Shown piece by piece: positions 27,001 to 39,000 of a stretch of 64,000 nt of DNA (the stretch's first letter is position 1; the number at the start of each line of letters is the position of its first letter). This DNA is from Strix aluco (Eukaryota; Chordata; Aves; Strigiformes; Strigidae): NCBI RefSeq assembly GCF_031877795.1, contig NC_133954.1, positions 10,073,466 to 10,137,465 on the forward strand, written 5' to 3'. Both the position numbers and the translations under genes were made by a program. The notes beneath the pieces are model-generated. The model did no database searches. It was not told the origin of the DNA and saw only the letters and a list, made by a program, of their open reading frames with translations.

Positions 27001-30000
27001 AAATCCGGGCTTACTCGAGTACGGGGCCCTAGGAGTGCCACCTCTTCCCTTGCAGCACCGTACACGATCATCACCTTCCCCTTCCTGTTTGCTGTGATGT
27101 TTGGAGACTTTGGCCACGGAATCCTGATGACTCTGATTGCCGTCTGGATGGTGCTTAGGGAAAGTCGTATTCTGTCGCAGAAGAGTGACAACGAGGTACA
27201 GTGGCCGGTCACGCTGAGCTTTGCCTTTAGAGCAAAGACCTGCAGCCTGGTTTACTCACACCCTGCCCCCCGGAGCTGGCAGCGCCCGTTCCTGCTCACG
27301 TCCGCAGCTGTGAAGCGCGCAGGCAGGCTGGGAGGCTGCAGGCCACAGACTGAGTAGCATCATTTCATAATAGTAGTGAGTTGCTTTGGTTTTCCTTCCG
27401 GATGTTTATAGGAAATTATTCCTTTTTGTTTTTTTTGTACTAGATGTTCAACATGGTTTTTAGTGGTCGATACATCATTCTGCTGATGGGACTGTTCTCC
27501 ACTTACACCGGCCTCATCTACAATGACTGCTTCTCCAAGTCTCTTAACATGTTCGGTTCCTCCTGGAGCGTCCGGCCCATGTTCTCAAAAGGCAATTGGT
27601 CGTGAGTAGACGCTTGGTGACCAGATAAAGAGTGAGGGTGATAAGCAGATGACTTGCCTTTCCCCATTGTCCTCCCAGGCAGGAAAACAAAAACTTCTGA
27701 GCTCAGCCTCAAGTGGAATGGGAAGAGGGGTGTAAATGTGGTGTCTATCAAGTTTCAAAACAGCTTTTTGTTTTTTCCAGAAGACTTGTAAAGGTGCAGT
27801 TTAGCACCTTTCTTCTCACAGACATAGCAAGATTCCTGTCCCCTGCATCTTTCTTCCTTGTAACACCCAGTAGTAGGTCAAGAAACAGGTTTATTATTCT
27901 TTCGAGATAATGGTCAGGACCACACAGGAACCTTAAAGATCTCTCAATTTGAGATATTCCTTGCTCTCACAAGGGAAGAATGTTGTTAGTTTTTACAGAA
28001 CAAGGACAACGTTGCTTGTGTTAACGTCTGTGTAATCTGCTTACACCCGAACAGAGACGCCTTGCTAGAGAGCACCCCTCTGCTCCAGCTGAACCCCGCC
28101 ATCCCAGGGGTGTTCGGTGGGCCCTACCCCTTCGGCATTGACCCGGTAAGAGCTCTTCCCTCCCGCCTGGGCTGGCCGGTTCTCTGTGAAAGGTTTCCAC
28201 CGCCCAGCATTCCCTTAGCAAACTCCAGCAATGTAGGAAATGCTCCTGAACGATAAAATCAATTCGGTTCCTATTGAGACGCCAGATGCAGGGTAGAGAC
28301 TTGTCCTCAGGTCTGTTAAAGACTTCTTTCTCACCCTTTCTAACCCCCAACATTTTAATCAAGTCTGGTTAGACTTGCCAAGCACTTTATGAAGTTACTT
28401 TTTTACTTTGGGAAGAGTTTTTTCTCTTTTTTTCAGTCAGTTTTGGAAATGTAGGTTTCCAGTAATCCCGTCACTTTGTATCTGCCTACATCAATAACGC
28501 TGCTTGGAGTGTTTGGTACAAAACTTTAGGTGTGTTCCACATTGAAGAGGAAGTGCAGAAAATCAGAACTACGTGTATTCATGTAAATGGATAATTATTT
28601 TTTTTTCTGTCAAGGAGACGGTGCCCTTCTTGCTGCAACCTTTGCCTGCCATAAAAACCAGCGAGGTTCGGTTCCTGCTGGGCGGTGGGATCGGTTGCTG
28701 CAGGACAGGGTTCCGAGCAGGAAGGGTTGTCTGCTCGTTTCCCTGAAAGATCCATGTGACAGACGCATCTTTAACAGAACCTGCTCTCCCAGCCTAATGC
28801 TTCCTGGAGGGTTAACACCATTTAGCTTACAGGGAACATTTTCATTCTCCTCTGTTTTTCTTTTAGTCGGTGTTTGGCTGACTCAGTCTTGTTTTTCACA
28901 GATTTGGAATATTGCCAGCAATAAGCTGGCCTTCCTCAATTCGTTTAAGATGAAAATGTCTGTGATTCTTGGCATTATCCACATGCTCTTTGGTGTCACA
29001 CTGAGTCTTCTCAACCATATGTAAGTGCTTTGCTCTGTTTTTCTCGTGGTGGGGGAAGCTCCTCCGGGTGTGATGTGCGTTAGTTCACGGTGCAGGGGCC
29101 TGTGGGGCTTCACCCTCCTGATTGCTGGGGGGCGTGAGGCGGCTGCTCCTCTCCGCGTCGGCGGAACCGTGCCTGGCACGTGCTTCCGTGAGTCCCAGCC
29201 CAGCTGAGCCCCTGCAGTTCTGTTCCAAAGACACTCTTCACGTTCTCTTTAAAAGTTTTTGCTCTGTATATGCCTAATGCTAACCAAATGTAATATGAAA
29301 CTCTTCTCTTTCTTCCTGTAGCTATTTTAAGAAGCCACTGAACATATACCTTGGATTTATTCCAGAAATTATTTTCATGTCATCCCTGTTTGGATACCTT
29401 GTTATTCTCATTTTCTACAAATGGACAGCCTATGATGCTCACACGTCAAAGGATGCACCGAGCCTTTTAATACATTTTATCAACATGTTTTTGTTCTCCT
29501 ATGGTGATACCAGTAACAAGATGCTTTATAAAGGGCAGGTGCGTGCTCTTGCTAGAATAAGATCAGAGACGCTTCATGGTACTAGAGTCTTTTGCTGACC
29601 TTATAATAATTGTGAAATCAACCGTAAAACATTTTTTTTTCTGTGATAAGAGGAAATGTGGCATCATTTCCAAAGCCTGGCACCATGTAACATTGAAGAA
29701 GGAAGGAATAACCCCCATATTGGGAATTTCTATCAGTCTGGAACATAAATCAGCCAGATTCGCAGTGGGAAGTGATGAGGAATATTGTCCTGCATCTGCA
29801 GTGTGGTGCCTCTAAGCTCAGCCAAGGCACTAACGCCGTTTCCTCCCGGCACTATCAGACATCTGCCAAATTCTCCTTCCCTGCAGAATCTTTTGGATTT
29901 TTCCCTAATCTAACCCAGCATCAGCATCACCTGCTGTGCACGGTCAGATGGGCAGCTGCAGGCAGGCGTTCAGCACAGCACGTCTTGCTGTTCCCGAAGA

Positions 30001-33000
30001 GAGGGACGCAGTGAGGCGTCCACGTGCTCTGCGAGCTCAGTCACTCGGTGTTGCAGAGACCTCGTGCTGGGTTTTGTGTGTTGTTTGAGCATGAACTGCC
30101 CCTAAACCGTCTGAGACCTGTTTCTTTTGCAGCAAGGGCTCCAGTGTTTCCTTGTGGTGGTGGCGTTACTGTGTGTGCCGTGGATGCTGGTAGCTAAACC
30201 CCTGGTCCTTCGCCATCAGTATTTAAGGAGAAAGCACTTGGTGGGTGACTCCTCTTATATTTTCAATGTGAAAACTCATTATGGTTGAAAAGCTCTGTTC
30301 TCCATCTTGATCTTGAATACGTAGGTTCCCGCTGCATTGTGACCCGTAAAACGTTTTTGCATGTTCCTAGGCGCAAAGGCAGGTGTGTTTTACTGGAGCC
30401 AGAGTATCGCCTGCCCGCTTCTCAGATCTGGATCCAGTATCAAACCTGCTTTTAAAACCCTTTGTGTTGGCAATGATAAAAACAATGTCTCTGGCTTGGG
30501 CTTTGTCAGCTGGTTTAGGAACAGTGTCTTACTGGTTGCTGGATGCACGTCTGTGCCTTCGCTAGGCTGACAGCATAAAAGAGATGTGAGCTTAATTGGC
30601 TGGCAGACTAATCAGCTATCTTTGTTAAAGCAGTTTGGATGGTAAAAAATAACAATTCAAAGGCAAAAAAAATAGACTTATGCAGTCATTATGTGCGAGG
30701 CTGTCTTCTGGGGTACTCTCTAGGTTTCCAGCTGTACTGTAAAGTATCTTTATGTAAAATGCAGGAACCTGGCACACGTGCACTGAGGATACTTGAAAAT
30801 TCTCCCTGCATGTATGGCAGACAGCCTTTAGGATGTTAAGTGAGTCAAAGATCAGTTCAGTTAAAGACACTCCCTCTCCCTTCTCTGACCATCTTTCATC
30901 CTCCCATGTCCCCTCCATTCGTCTCCCTTTCTCTTTTTGTTTTCTTCCTCCTCCCTTTCTTTTCTTCCATTCACTATCAGGAAGGGCAGCCCGTGGAGGC
31001 CCAGGTCAGCACAGTCCCGAACGAGCAGGCACTAGAGGCAGCAGCGGCTGCAACAGTGAGTGGATTTAAAACTCGCCTGATGGACTTAAAGATGGGAGTT
31101 GGCTTTCTATCTAATTATCAAGAGAGCATGGAATGTATCTGAATTTCATAAGTGAATGACAACTGCACCTTTAGGGTGAAAAACACTTTCTCTTGGAAAG
31201 AGCAAAGTTCAGCAAAATTGATACATTCTGGAAGAACTACCAGGCTGAAGGATAATAGTTATGTGTGCACAGAATGCAGAGCCCCTTCTCTGCAGGAGTG
31301 CTGCTGAAATCAGAACCTGCAGAGCAGCACAAGAATACCTTGCTACCACATCCCCCCAGGTTAAGTTCCCCTTTTTTTTCCTTTTCTTGCATATTTGTTT
31401 AAGATAGATTAGGACTCTTCTCAGTGAAGCATTTCTGTTTGCATTACGTGTTCCCAAACATCATGTTTATGTGATGGCCTCCCAACAACTTCATATCAGC
31501 AATTACTGGATTTTTGACACCTGTGCCCTTGTAGACACTTTGACTTGAAACTGTTATGAAATGGTTGTGCACAAATAAGCCTCTCGGTAGCAGCTGTTTC
31601 TATTTATTTGTGTCTAAACCTACAGACGGCCCTTTACTGCCAAAGCTTTTGGGCGCAGTGACGGCTGCAGCAGCTCCTGAACTCGGTCCCTTCCCCAGCT
31701 GCGTATTTCAGTTTTAGCTGTGAGTGCTGCCTGGCGGACGGGGGAGCGTGAACCTCTCCAGCTGTGTGAAGCACAGCGCGCTGCACGTGTCTCAGGTGCT
31801 TTGAGGCACTTCTTAGCTGTTGGCCAGTGCTTCTATCCTGACGTTTGAAGTAGCCCCACAGAAATGTCAGAAATGAAAACGGAGCGTTTGTGCATAAGCC
31901 AGGCAGTGTGTGAAGTGCATCCCAACACCAGGAGCTGTGAGGGAAGAAGGCCTTTGTATGAGCCGTGGTTAGAAGTATAAAGTAAACAATCAGAGCTTCT
32001 GGAGCCGTGTTTAGATTGGATGGTTTGCAGAGAACAAATACCAGTCGAGTGTGAGGGAGAAGCTGCAAAAGTGCAGATTCACACAGGGTAGAAGTACATG
32101 AGCAGAATTCCAGTCATCAGTAACTTGTAATGCTTCAAAGATGCTGAAAATCCTAATAGAAGCATTGTCTTAAAGGTATTATATTTTTTTTCATTTTATC
32201 TCTATTTTCAGAGCATAAATGTCTACCTAATTTGTTTTTAGAAATCTAACAAAATCTTTAATTCACATCTGGTATTTTGGGCAAATTTGTAGTTCAGCCA
32301 AAAATAAAAGTAGCTCCTAAGAACCAATCAGTGAAAAGAGCATCAGCAGCCACTCGGCTGGTGTCCCCGAGCCCCGGCTGCGGGGGATCCCCGGCCCCTC
32401 GGTTGGCACAGTCACCCCTCGACTTCTGAACGGGCTCCGTGTCGTGGGTGGCCCCAGCACCCTGCGACAGCTGAACGTGGGGCTTTTGTCTCCACTGGCA
32501 GCACTTCAGTTTGCCTCTCCAGGGGGGTCAGACTCACAGGTCTTATTTTATAGTCCCTCGGGTCAGTGGTGAGCGTTTTCTGTCTTGGGAGCACTTGGAG
32601 GGAGATAGAAATCCTGCTGCGCAGGGCTCAGATCCGCTTGCGGAGCGACGTGCACGTTGTGCCCTGGTTGTCCAACGTGCGTTTATGATGCGTAAAAACT
32701 CTGCTTGAGGGCACTGTCGGATGATCCCCGGGGTGTTCACCCCTTGGTGGTGGGGCGGTGTGGGGGGGAAGCAGCCGTAAATCAGATCTTAACTCTGCAG
32801 CGAGTGCAGTTGTCAAGCGAGAGGAACTCGTGACCCTTCCAAAGTTTCCACTCAGTTTGTAGATTATTCCTCTCTGCGCAGCGCAGTGGAGCTACGGCCG
32901 AGGGTCAGATGTTGAGTGTCAGAACAAACGGCTGTAAAAGGGACTGCTTGCACAAGGCGGCATTTCCAAGTAGGGGAAGGTCTGATCTCCCACGTGTGGT

Positions 33001-36000
33001 GTTGGTGTGCCTGAGGCTGCTGGGAGCGCGCGTGTGTGTGTTCGTGTCCGTCCGTGCTGCTTCGCGGTCCCCCTGTGTGACTCCCTCGTTTCCAGCCGAG
33101 TTGGTGTTTCAGTGCCTGTCCCAGAGCTGCCGGGCAAACGTTGGTCTGTTCCACGTCAGTGCCAGCAAATGTCCTCTTGAGAGATGTGCCTTTTATTTTA
33201 CTTAGGGTTACGATTGCTTTGTAGAAATGTACCAATTATTCATTCAGACAGACTTTTTTTTCCCAGCCCTAGCAGGAATCAGCATCTTTCCCATCCAAGC
33301 TGGGAAATAGAATTGTGCAGCTGGCTTAACCTGGGCCTTAATACTTAACATTTTGTTTTCTTCTGTGAGCTGCTGCTGCATGTGGAGTCATAAGAACCAT
33401 GTGCTTTTGCAGTAAAACACAAACAACACTTTGCTTCTTCTTTTTCTGCACGTTAGGGAACACACAACTTTGGTGGGATCCGGGTGGGCAATGGACCAAC
33501 TGAGGAGGATGCTGAGATCATTCAACACGACCAGTTATCCACCCATTCCGAGGAGGGGGAGGAGGTAAGCACCCGGCCGTCCCGGCTCTCAGGGCAAGGC
33601 GCCTGGTGGCAGAACGGGCTGCGTTTGGGCTCTATGTAGTGATTTCTAAGCTGTTTAAATAGCAACATTTTCAGTGAAGTGTTTTCATAGCAGTTTCCAT
33701 ACAGACTCTCCCTCGGTCATTCCCAGGACTCCAGAAAAAGCAGGATAATTTGCATATAAGGGGAAACGTGGCTCTGTTTGCCCCCATTAGAAAGAGCCAT
33801 CGTCTGTGGGGCTGTGCAGGGAGGGTGGCACGTGGAGCTCTGGCCGACGCGCAGGGCGCTTGTGCTCCCCGCTGCTGCGGTGCCGCCAGAGTCCAAGGGC
33901 TGTGTGTCTGCAGCAGCGAAACCTTGCCTACGTGTTCACGTCGAGTGCTGGGGGTGACGTTAATTGCTTTGCCTTACCTCTGCTAGAGAAGAAAAAGGAG
34001 TCGGTCCAGGTAGTTTGGGAGTATTCTGATGCCTCTTAACAACTCTCCGGTGGCATCTGCCCTCTGTAGTGCATGTGGCCTGTTACTGCTCTACGGTGTC
34101 GTGTTTAGGAGGGAATTCTTGAATGTGTTCATGATTAATGTTGTGATCGAGACGTGCACTAAATGTAAACTTATGTTTTCAAGCCTACGGAGGACGAGGT
34201 GGTAAGAGTACAGCCAGCTTTGCGTTCCCGTGTACCCGGACCATTTCCCATCGTGTACAGCACACGCTGAGTTGAACATGTTACGTCACGACATCTTGTT
34301 TTCCAAAAGATCTGGCTACTTACGTGTCACTGGCCATTTTTAATTCTTCATGCATACATGCCCATTAACAGGCCTTTAATTACTTCATCTCTACAGCTTG
34401 TTTGTCTTATCCCCTGTCTGCAGATCTTTCTTAGTTTACCTGGAAAGCTGTTAAGCTGGAAGTCTGAATCTGAAACGTTTTGCTTTTAAACTTCTGAAGA
34501 AGTAGCCTCGTTTGCCTTACGTTGTGTCTTTGGTAATTCTGCACTGAAACAAAGTGTTTAAAGATATTTTTTCCCAAATTATATGCAATTTTAAAGATGA
34601 TACTGGCTGTTTCCAGTCAGCAAATACAGCGAAACCAGTCCAGTTTCATAGAGTTCAACACCTGAACTAACCAGTGTCTTTCTGTAAAAGAGAAGCTCTG
34701 TTCTGAGAAACTGCTCAGTCACAAACACTTGTAACAAGTCCCAGTATCAGGGGAAGGATGTTTTAGGGATACTTGTGCAGGATTGATTGTAGGTTTCAGC
34801 ACTACCAGGTAACCAATTTTATTACAAAAAATACAAATGCCATGAAATTAGAGTAGCTTCACGACAGTGACGCTGTTGTAAACAGTGCTGAAAGTGGTTT
34901 TGCTTAGAGATCTGTTTCACATGGGCCCACCGAGAACTGAGGGGGTGTGGGACCAGTGTGCTGGTGTTCCTGTTCATTCTGTATCTCGCTGAACCCCTGA
35001 AAAATGTGTAAAACTACAAATACTGTGCCATAGCAATCCTGCTGGTTCTCCCACTCCCCAGCGTAGTGGTAACTCTCCAGCAGTTGCACAAGGCTGTAAA
35101 TTGTCATTGTTTAAATATTTATCACATTCCATTTACTGCAGGCTGACTTGCCGTGGTGCTGGGAGGTGGTACTGTTCACTGGGGCAGGCTTTATTAAAGA
35201 ACTTCGCAGTTCACATGCTGTGGAGAAGGAATTAGGCTTTTGACAGCTAATTTAACTTAATTGTTTGAAATATTTATTACCCTGGATATACTAGGGGAGA
35301 AATACGAATATAAATAGCTTTCTGTGCATGCTTAAAGCATTAGTCACTTGATGTATTTAAAACATCACGTTCACTTAACTTAAATACGAGCAGTTTCTGA
35401 AGCGTGGATTAAATCCAAAATGTGGGGAATGCTTTCCCAAGTGCAAAATAAGAAACTGTCCTACATGACAGACCTCCTTATAAGTTCTTCTTTTTATTAC
35501 TTCAGAAAATTACCAAGACACAGAGACTTTGCCAATGAATGGTGCACAGATGTGACTTTTTCAAGACTGCTTTATGCATTATTTTTGCTTTCCAAAAGGG
35601 CAAGTTCGCAGCTTGCAAAGTGCTCTTGTCGATCCTGTAGCAAAGGTACAGACGCAGTATCGATTTGGAATACTGTCTCCTTTTTTGTGGTGATACATAC
35701 AATTTACTGGTGAACTCATATGAATACCATCTTGTTGCTGAACAGTCTTTTCCTGGCAAAGTCCATGGCTGAATTTGAAATATTTTACTTTCATGTGCTT
35801 GAATGTGAAAACACTAAGATTCAAGCTGCAGCAATGAACTATCATTCTACAAAACCTAGCGAGACGAGAATTCGTTTTTCATTTATAAAGCTGACATGGT
35901 AACCCAGGAGAAGACGGTATCAGTGTCTACCTTCAGACACGGTGTCCCTGGTCACAGCACCGGGCAGGGCTCCTCTGCCGTCGGCCAAGCCCTGCCGCCT

Positions 36001-39000
36001 GCGCGGCTCGCAGCTCCCTCCTCTCCTCTGTTCTCTTGGCAGTTCGACTTCGGCGACACCGTGGTGTACCAGGCTATCCACACCATCGAGTACTGCCTGG
36101 GCTGCATCTCCAACACGGCGTCCTACCTGAGGCTCTGGGCGCTCAGCCTAGCCCACGCCCGTGAGTATTCCTTACGGAGCTGAGGTTTGGACCCGTCTGT
36201 CTGATGGCCCTGGGCAGGTGCTGGTGAAAGGCAGGAGGTGGCCTCTGGGAGCTCAGCTGCCGGGCGCTGCTGCAGGTGCCAGAGCTGTGTGGGGAGTAAC
36301 TGGGAGTAACTGGGTCTAAGCACCCGTGTCCCCTCGCACAGTGCTCTGCTGGAAGGGAGGGATGGAGCTGAAAGCACTGAATAGAGCAAAGAGCTGCTGA
36401 GCCAGGGCTCTGCCCTGCGCTCTGTGCCACAGTGGGAGGCAACGTCCTCACATATTTGGCTGCCAAAGCTCTTGTCCCTCTTCAGTTTCCCACCTCGTTG
36501 TAGTGGGAGTTTGCTTGACTTCAGTTTTTGCTCTGTAAGCTGTGACAACCCTCCACTCTTGCTGAATGCTCTGAAACGAGCCCTCTTCTCCCCTTTCTCC
36601 CGGCAGAGCTCTCAGAGGTGCTCTGGACCATGGTGATCCACATCGGCCTCAGCGTGAGGAGCCTGGGCGGAGGCTTTGGCCTCTTCTTCATATTTGCTGC
36701 TTTTGCTACCCTGACAGTAGCAATTCTCCTGGTCATGGAGGGGCTGTCGGCTTTTCTCCATGCTCTTCGCTTGCACTGGTGAGTCACTGGAACATGCAGA
36801 AACTTCAGAGCTCCTTATAGCAAGAAAATTAATGTCACCTGGACTATGCAGAAATGCCATCTTCTAGAAAACTGTATTGACCCGTACACAGGAAAGCTAA
36901 GGCTGTAAAATTGGGGTAGTGGATAACGAAGCCAAGATTAGCAATGTTCAGAAGTGCTGGAGTACCACAAATCTACCCAAACACTAAATGTCCTACAGCA
37001 GATGTGCTCTGGCAGCAGGAAGTCTTCAGAAGGGTCAGAGATTTCAGTCTTGTTTCTAGTGATACACCAACACTCTCTCCTGATGTTTCCATAAACGTTG
37101 CTTAGAAATTGTGGAGAGTGACTGATCTCCGCTTAGAAATAAGTTAGACTAAAGCTTTGTGAACAGTGCGGTGGGAAGGTTGTGCGAGGTGGATGAGCGT
37201 GCTTGTGGTTTCCAGCTGGACTTTCTCGTTCTGTCTTTTGGTCTTTTGCCTGGTTCTGATGTTTGTTTTCCTTCGTGTGCAATAGCTACCGATTGCAGTT
37301 TCCTTCACGTGCTCTTGTTGGTCTTTGTAAGACCTTGCCCTGAACAGGGGCAGCTGTGCCCGTGCTGCCGAGCGGTCGCTGTGTCTTGCTGGACTCGCTG
37401 ACTGGCAGATGCTGTTGTAGCCCCTTTCCCGTGATTATTAAGCTCCCCTGTATGCAGCCAGCCAGTAAACAAGAAGGAATTACTCACTAGAGTGCTCATC
37501 GCTTCCTCTGCACCGAGTACAGAAAGTATTCAAGAGCTTTTTCTATTCTGTGTTTAAGAGCGCTCACTGTTCCTCTTCAGGCTCTCTGGTGAGTGCACTG
37601 GTGGGATCACAGGAGCAATGTGGCAATGGGTTTGGCTCGCCGAGGGTTGTCTTCAGCCTGAAGTGTAGGAGAGTACGTCTGTGCCTCTGCAGAGTCCGGG
37701 TCGCTGCCATCTCTTAAGGTGGTGCCTCCCTGGCAGGTCGGGAGAACAAGGTGAAGGCCCACGAGCTTCACAAGGAATATTCTGTCTTGTTTAAATGGGA
37801 AGAAAAGGTTGTGAGCCCTTTTAGAAAGTAGTTCTGTAAGTGAAAAAGGAAGACAGTGCCTTTAAAAAAAAATTTTAAAATATAATCAGTCATTCTGCAC
37901 TTCTCCCCTGCTTCTGGGGAAGGAAAACTTTGTCCTTGTGCCCTCTGCGTTGGCAGCCTGCGGGGTGCAGGGCCCTGCGCGAGCGGCTTCCCCGGGGCTG
38001 GGAGCTGAAGCCATCTTGTGCCGAGGGAGCGCGAGGGGGGGGGGCGCGCTGCTGAAAATGGCTGCTGGATGGTGCTTCTGTTTTTCCTGGCATCCAGCCT
38101 AGAAACCTTCGTACCAGTCACTCGAGAACGTCGTGCTGACTGGCTGGTGTTTCCTCATCCTGCTGTCGCTGCACCGCACCGTTGCGTCAGTGCGGGAGGA
38201 GGAGCCCCACGAACCGGGCCTGGTGCTGCCCTGGCAGCCTGGAGGTGGGGGGGAGGGGTGAGCAGGTCTCTAACTCCATATCTGGTGGCTTCCAGCTCCA
38301 ATTCCTTGTGAATTAGTGGATTTTCAGAGTCTTGCTGCTCTGGACTGCAGTGCTGCGTGGCAGGTATCTGAACAACAGCAGATGAACGGTTCTGAACAGC
38401 TTTTCTTCTTGGCAGGCTCTGTGTTTTCTTTCTTAGCCGAAGGGATGGGCTCAGATAAGAAAGCGCGTTCTTCTGGAGAGACCTGTCTTGTGTTAATGAC
38501 CACGAACTGTGCTCAGAGATGCCACTCACAGAGCACTTGGAACAAGTGGGAGCCAGAGGCTGTAGTTCAGCCAAGAGCTGGCTTTTCACCTTGCCAGGCT
38601 GTTTCTGAAGCTTGATTAAAAAATTGTCTGGAAATGTGTTGGGGGGAAGCAGCAAGCGAACCGAGGATCCAGCTGGGCCACAGCAGCAAGCACGTGGCTC
38701 ACTGCTGCCGTGCAGAGCGGTGCAGGGCACGTGCTGGGGAGCTGCGGAACTGGAGCTCTTCATGAAGTCATGTTTTCCCTACACATCTGCTTCAAACCTG
38801 TAAAACTTTAATACATATTCTCTAAGAGAAAATCTGTTCAAGCTTAGAGCCTGAAAAGCAAGTTTAAGGCAATTATTTCAGACTGTAAGTAATCTGCTCA
38901 AATTATTTGGGGTTTGTTGGATTTTCATTATCACAGTGGAGAGGAAGGCACCTCCAGTTGTTCAAAAGAACACACTGTTAACATTCCTTTTTGGTTCTGA

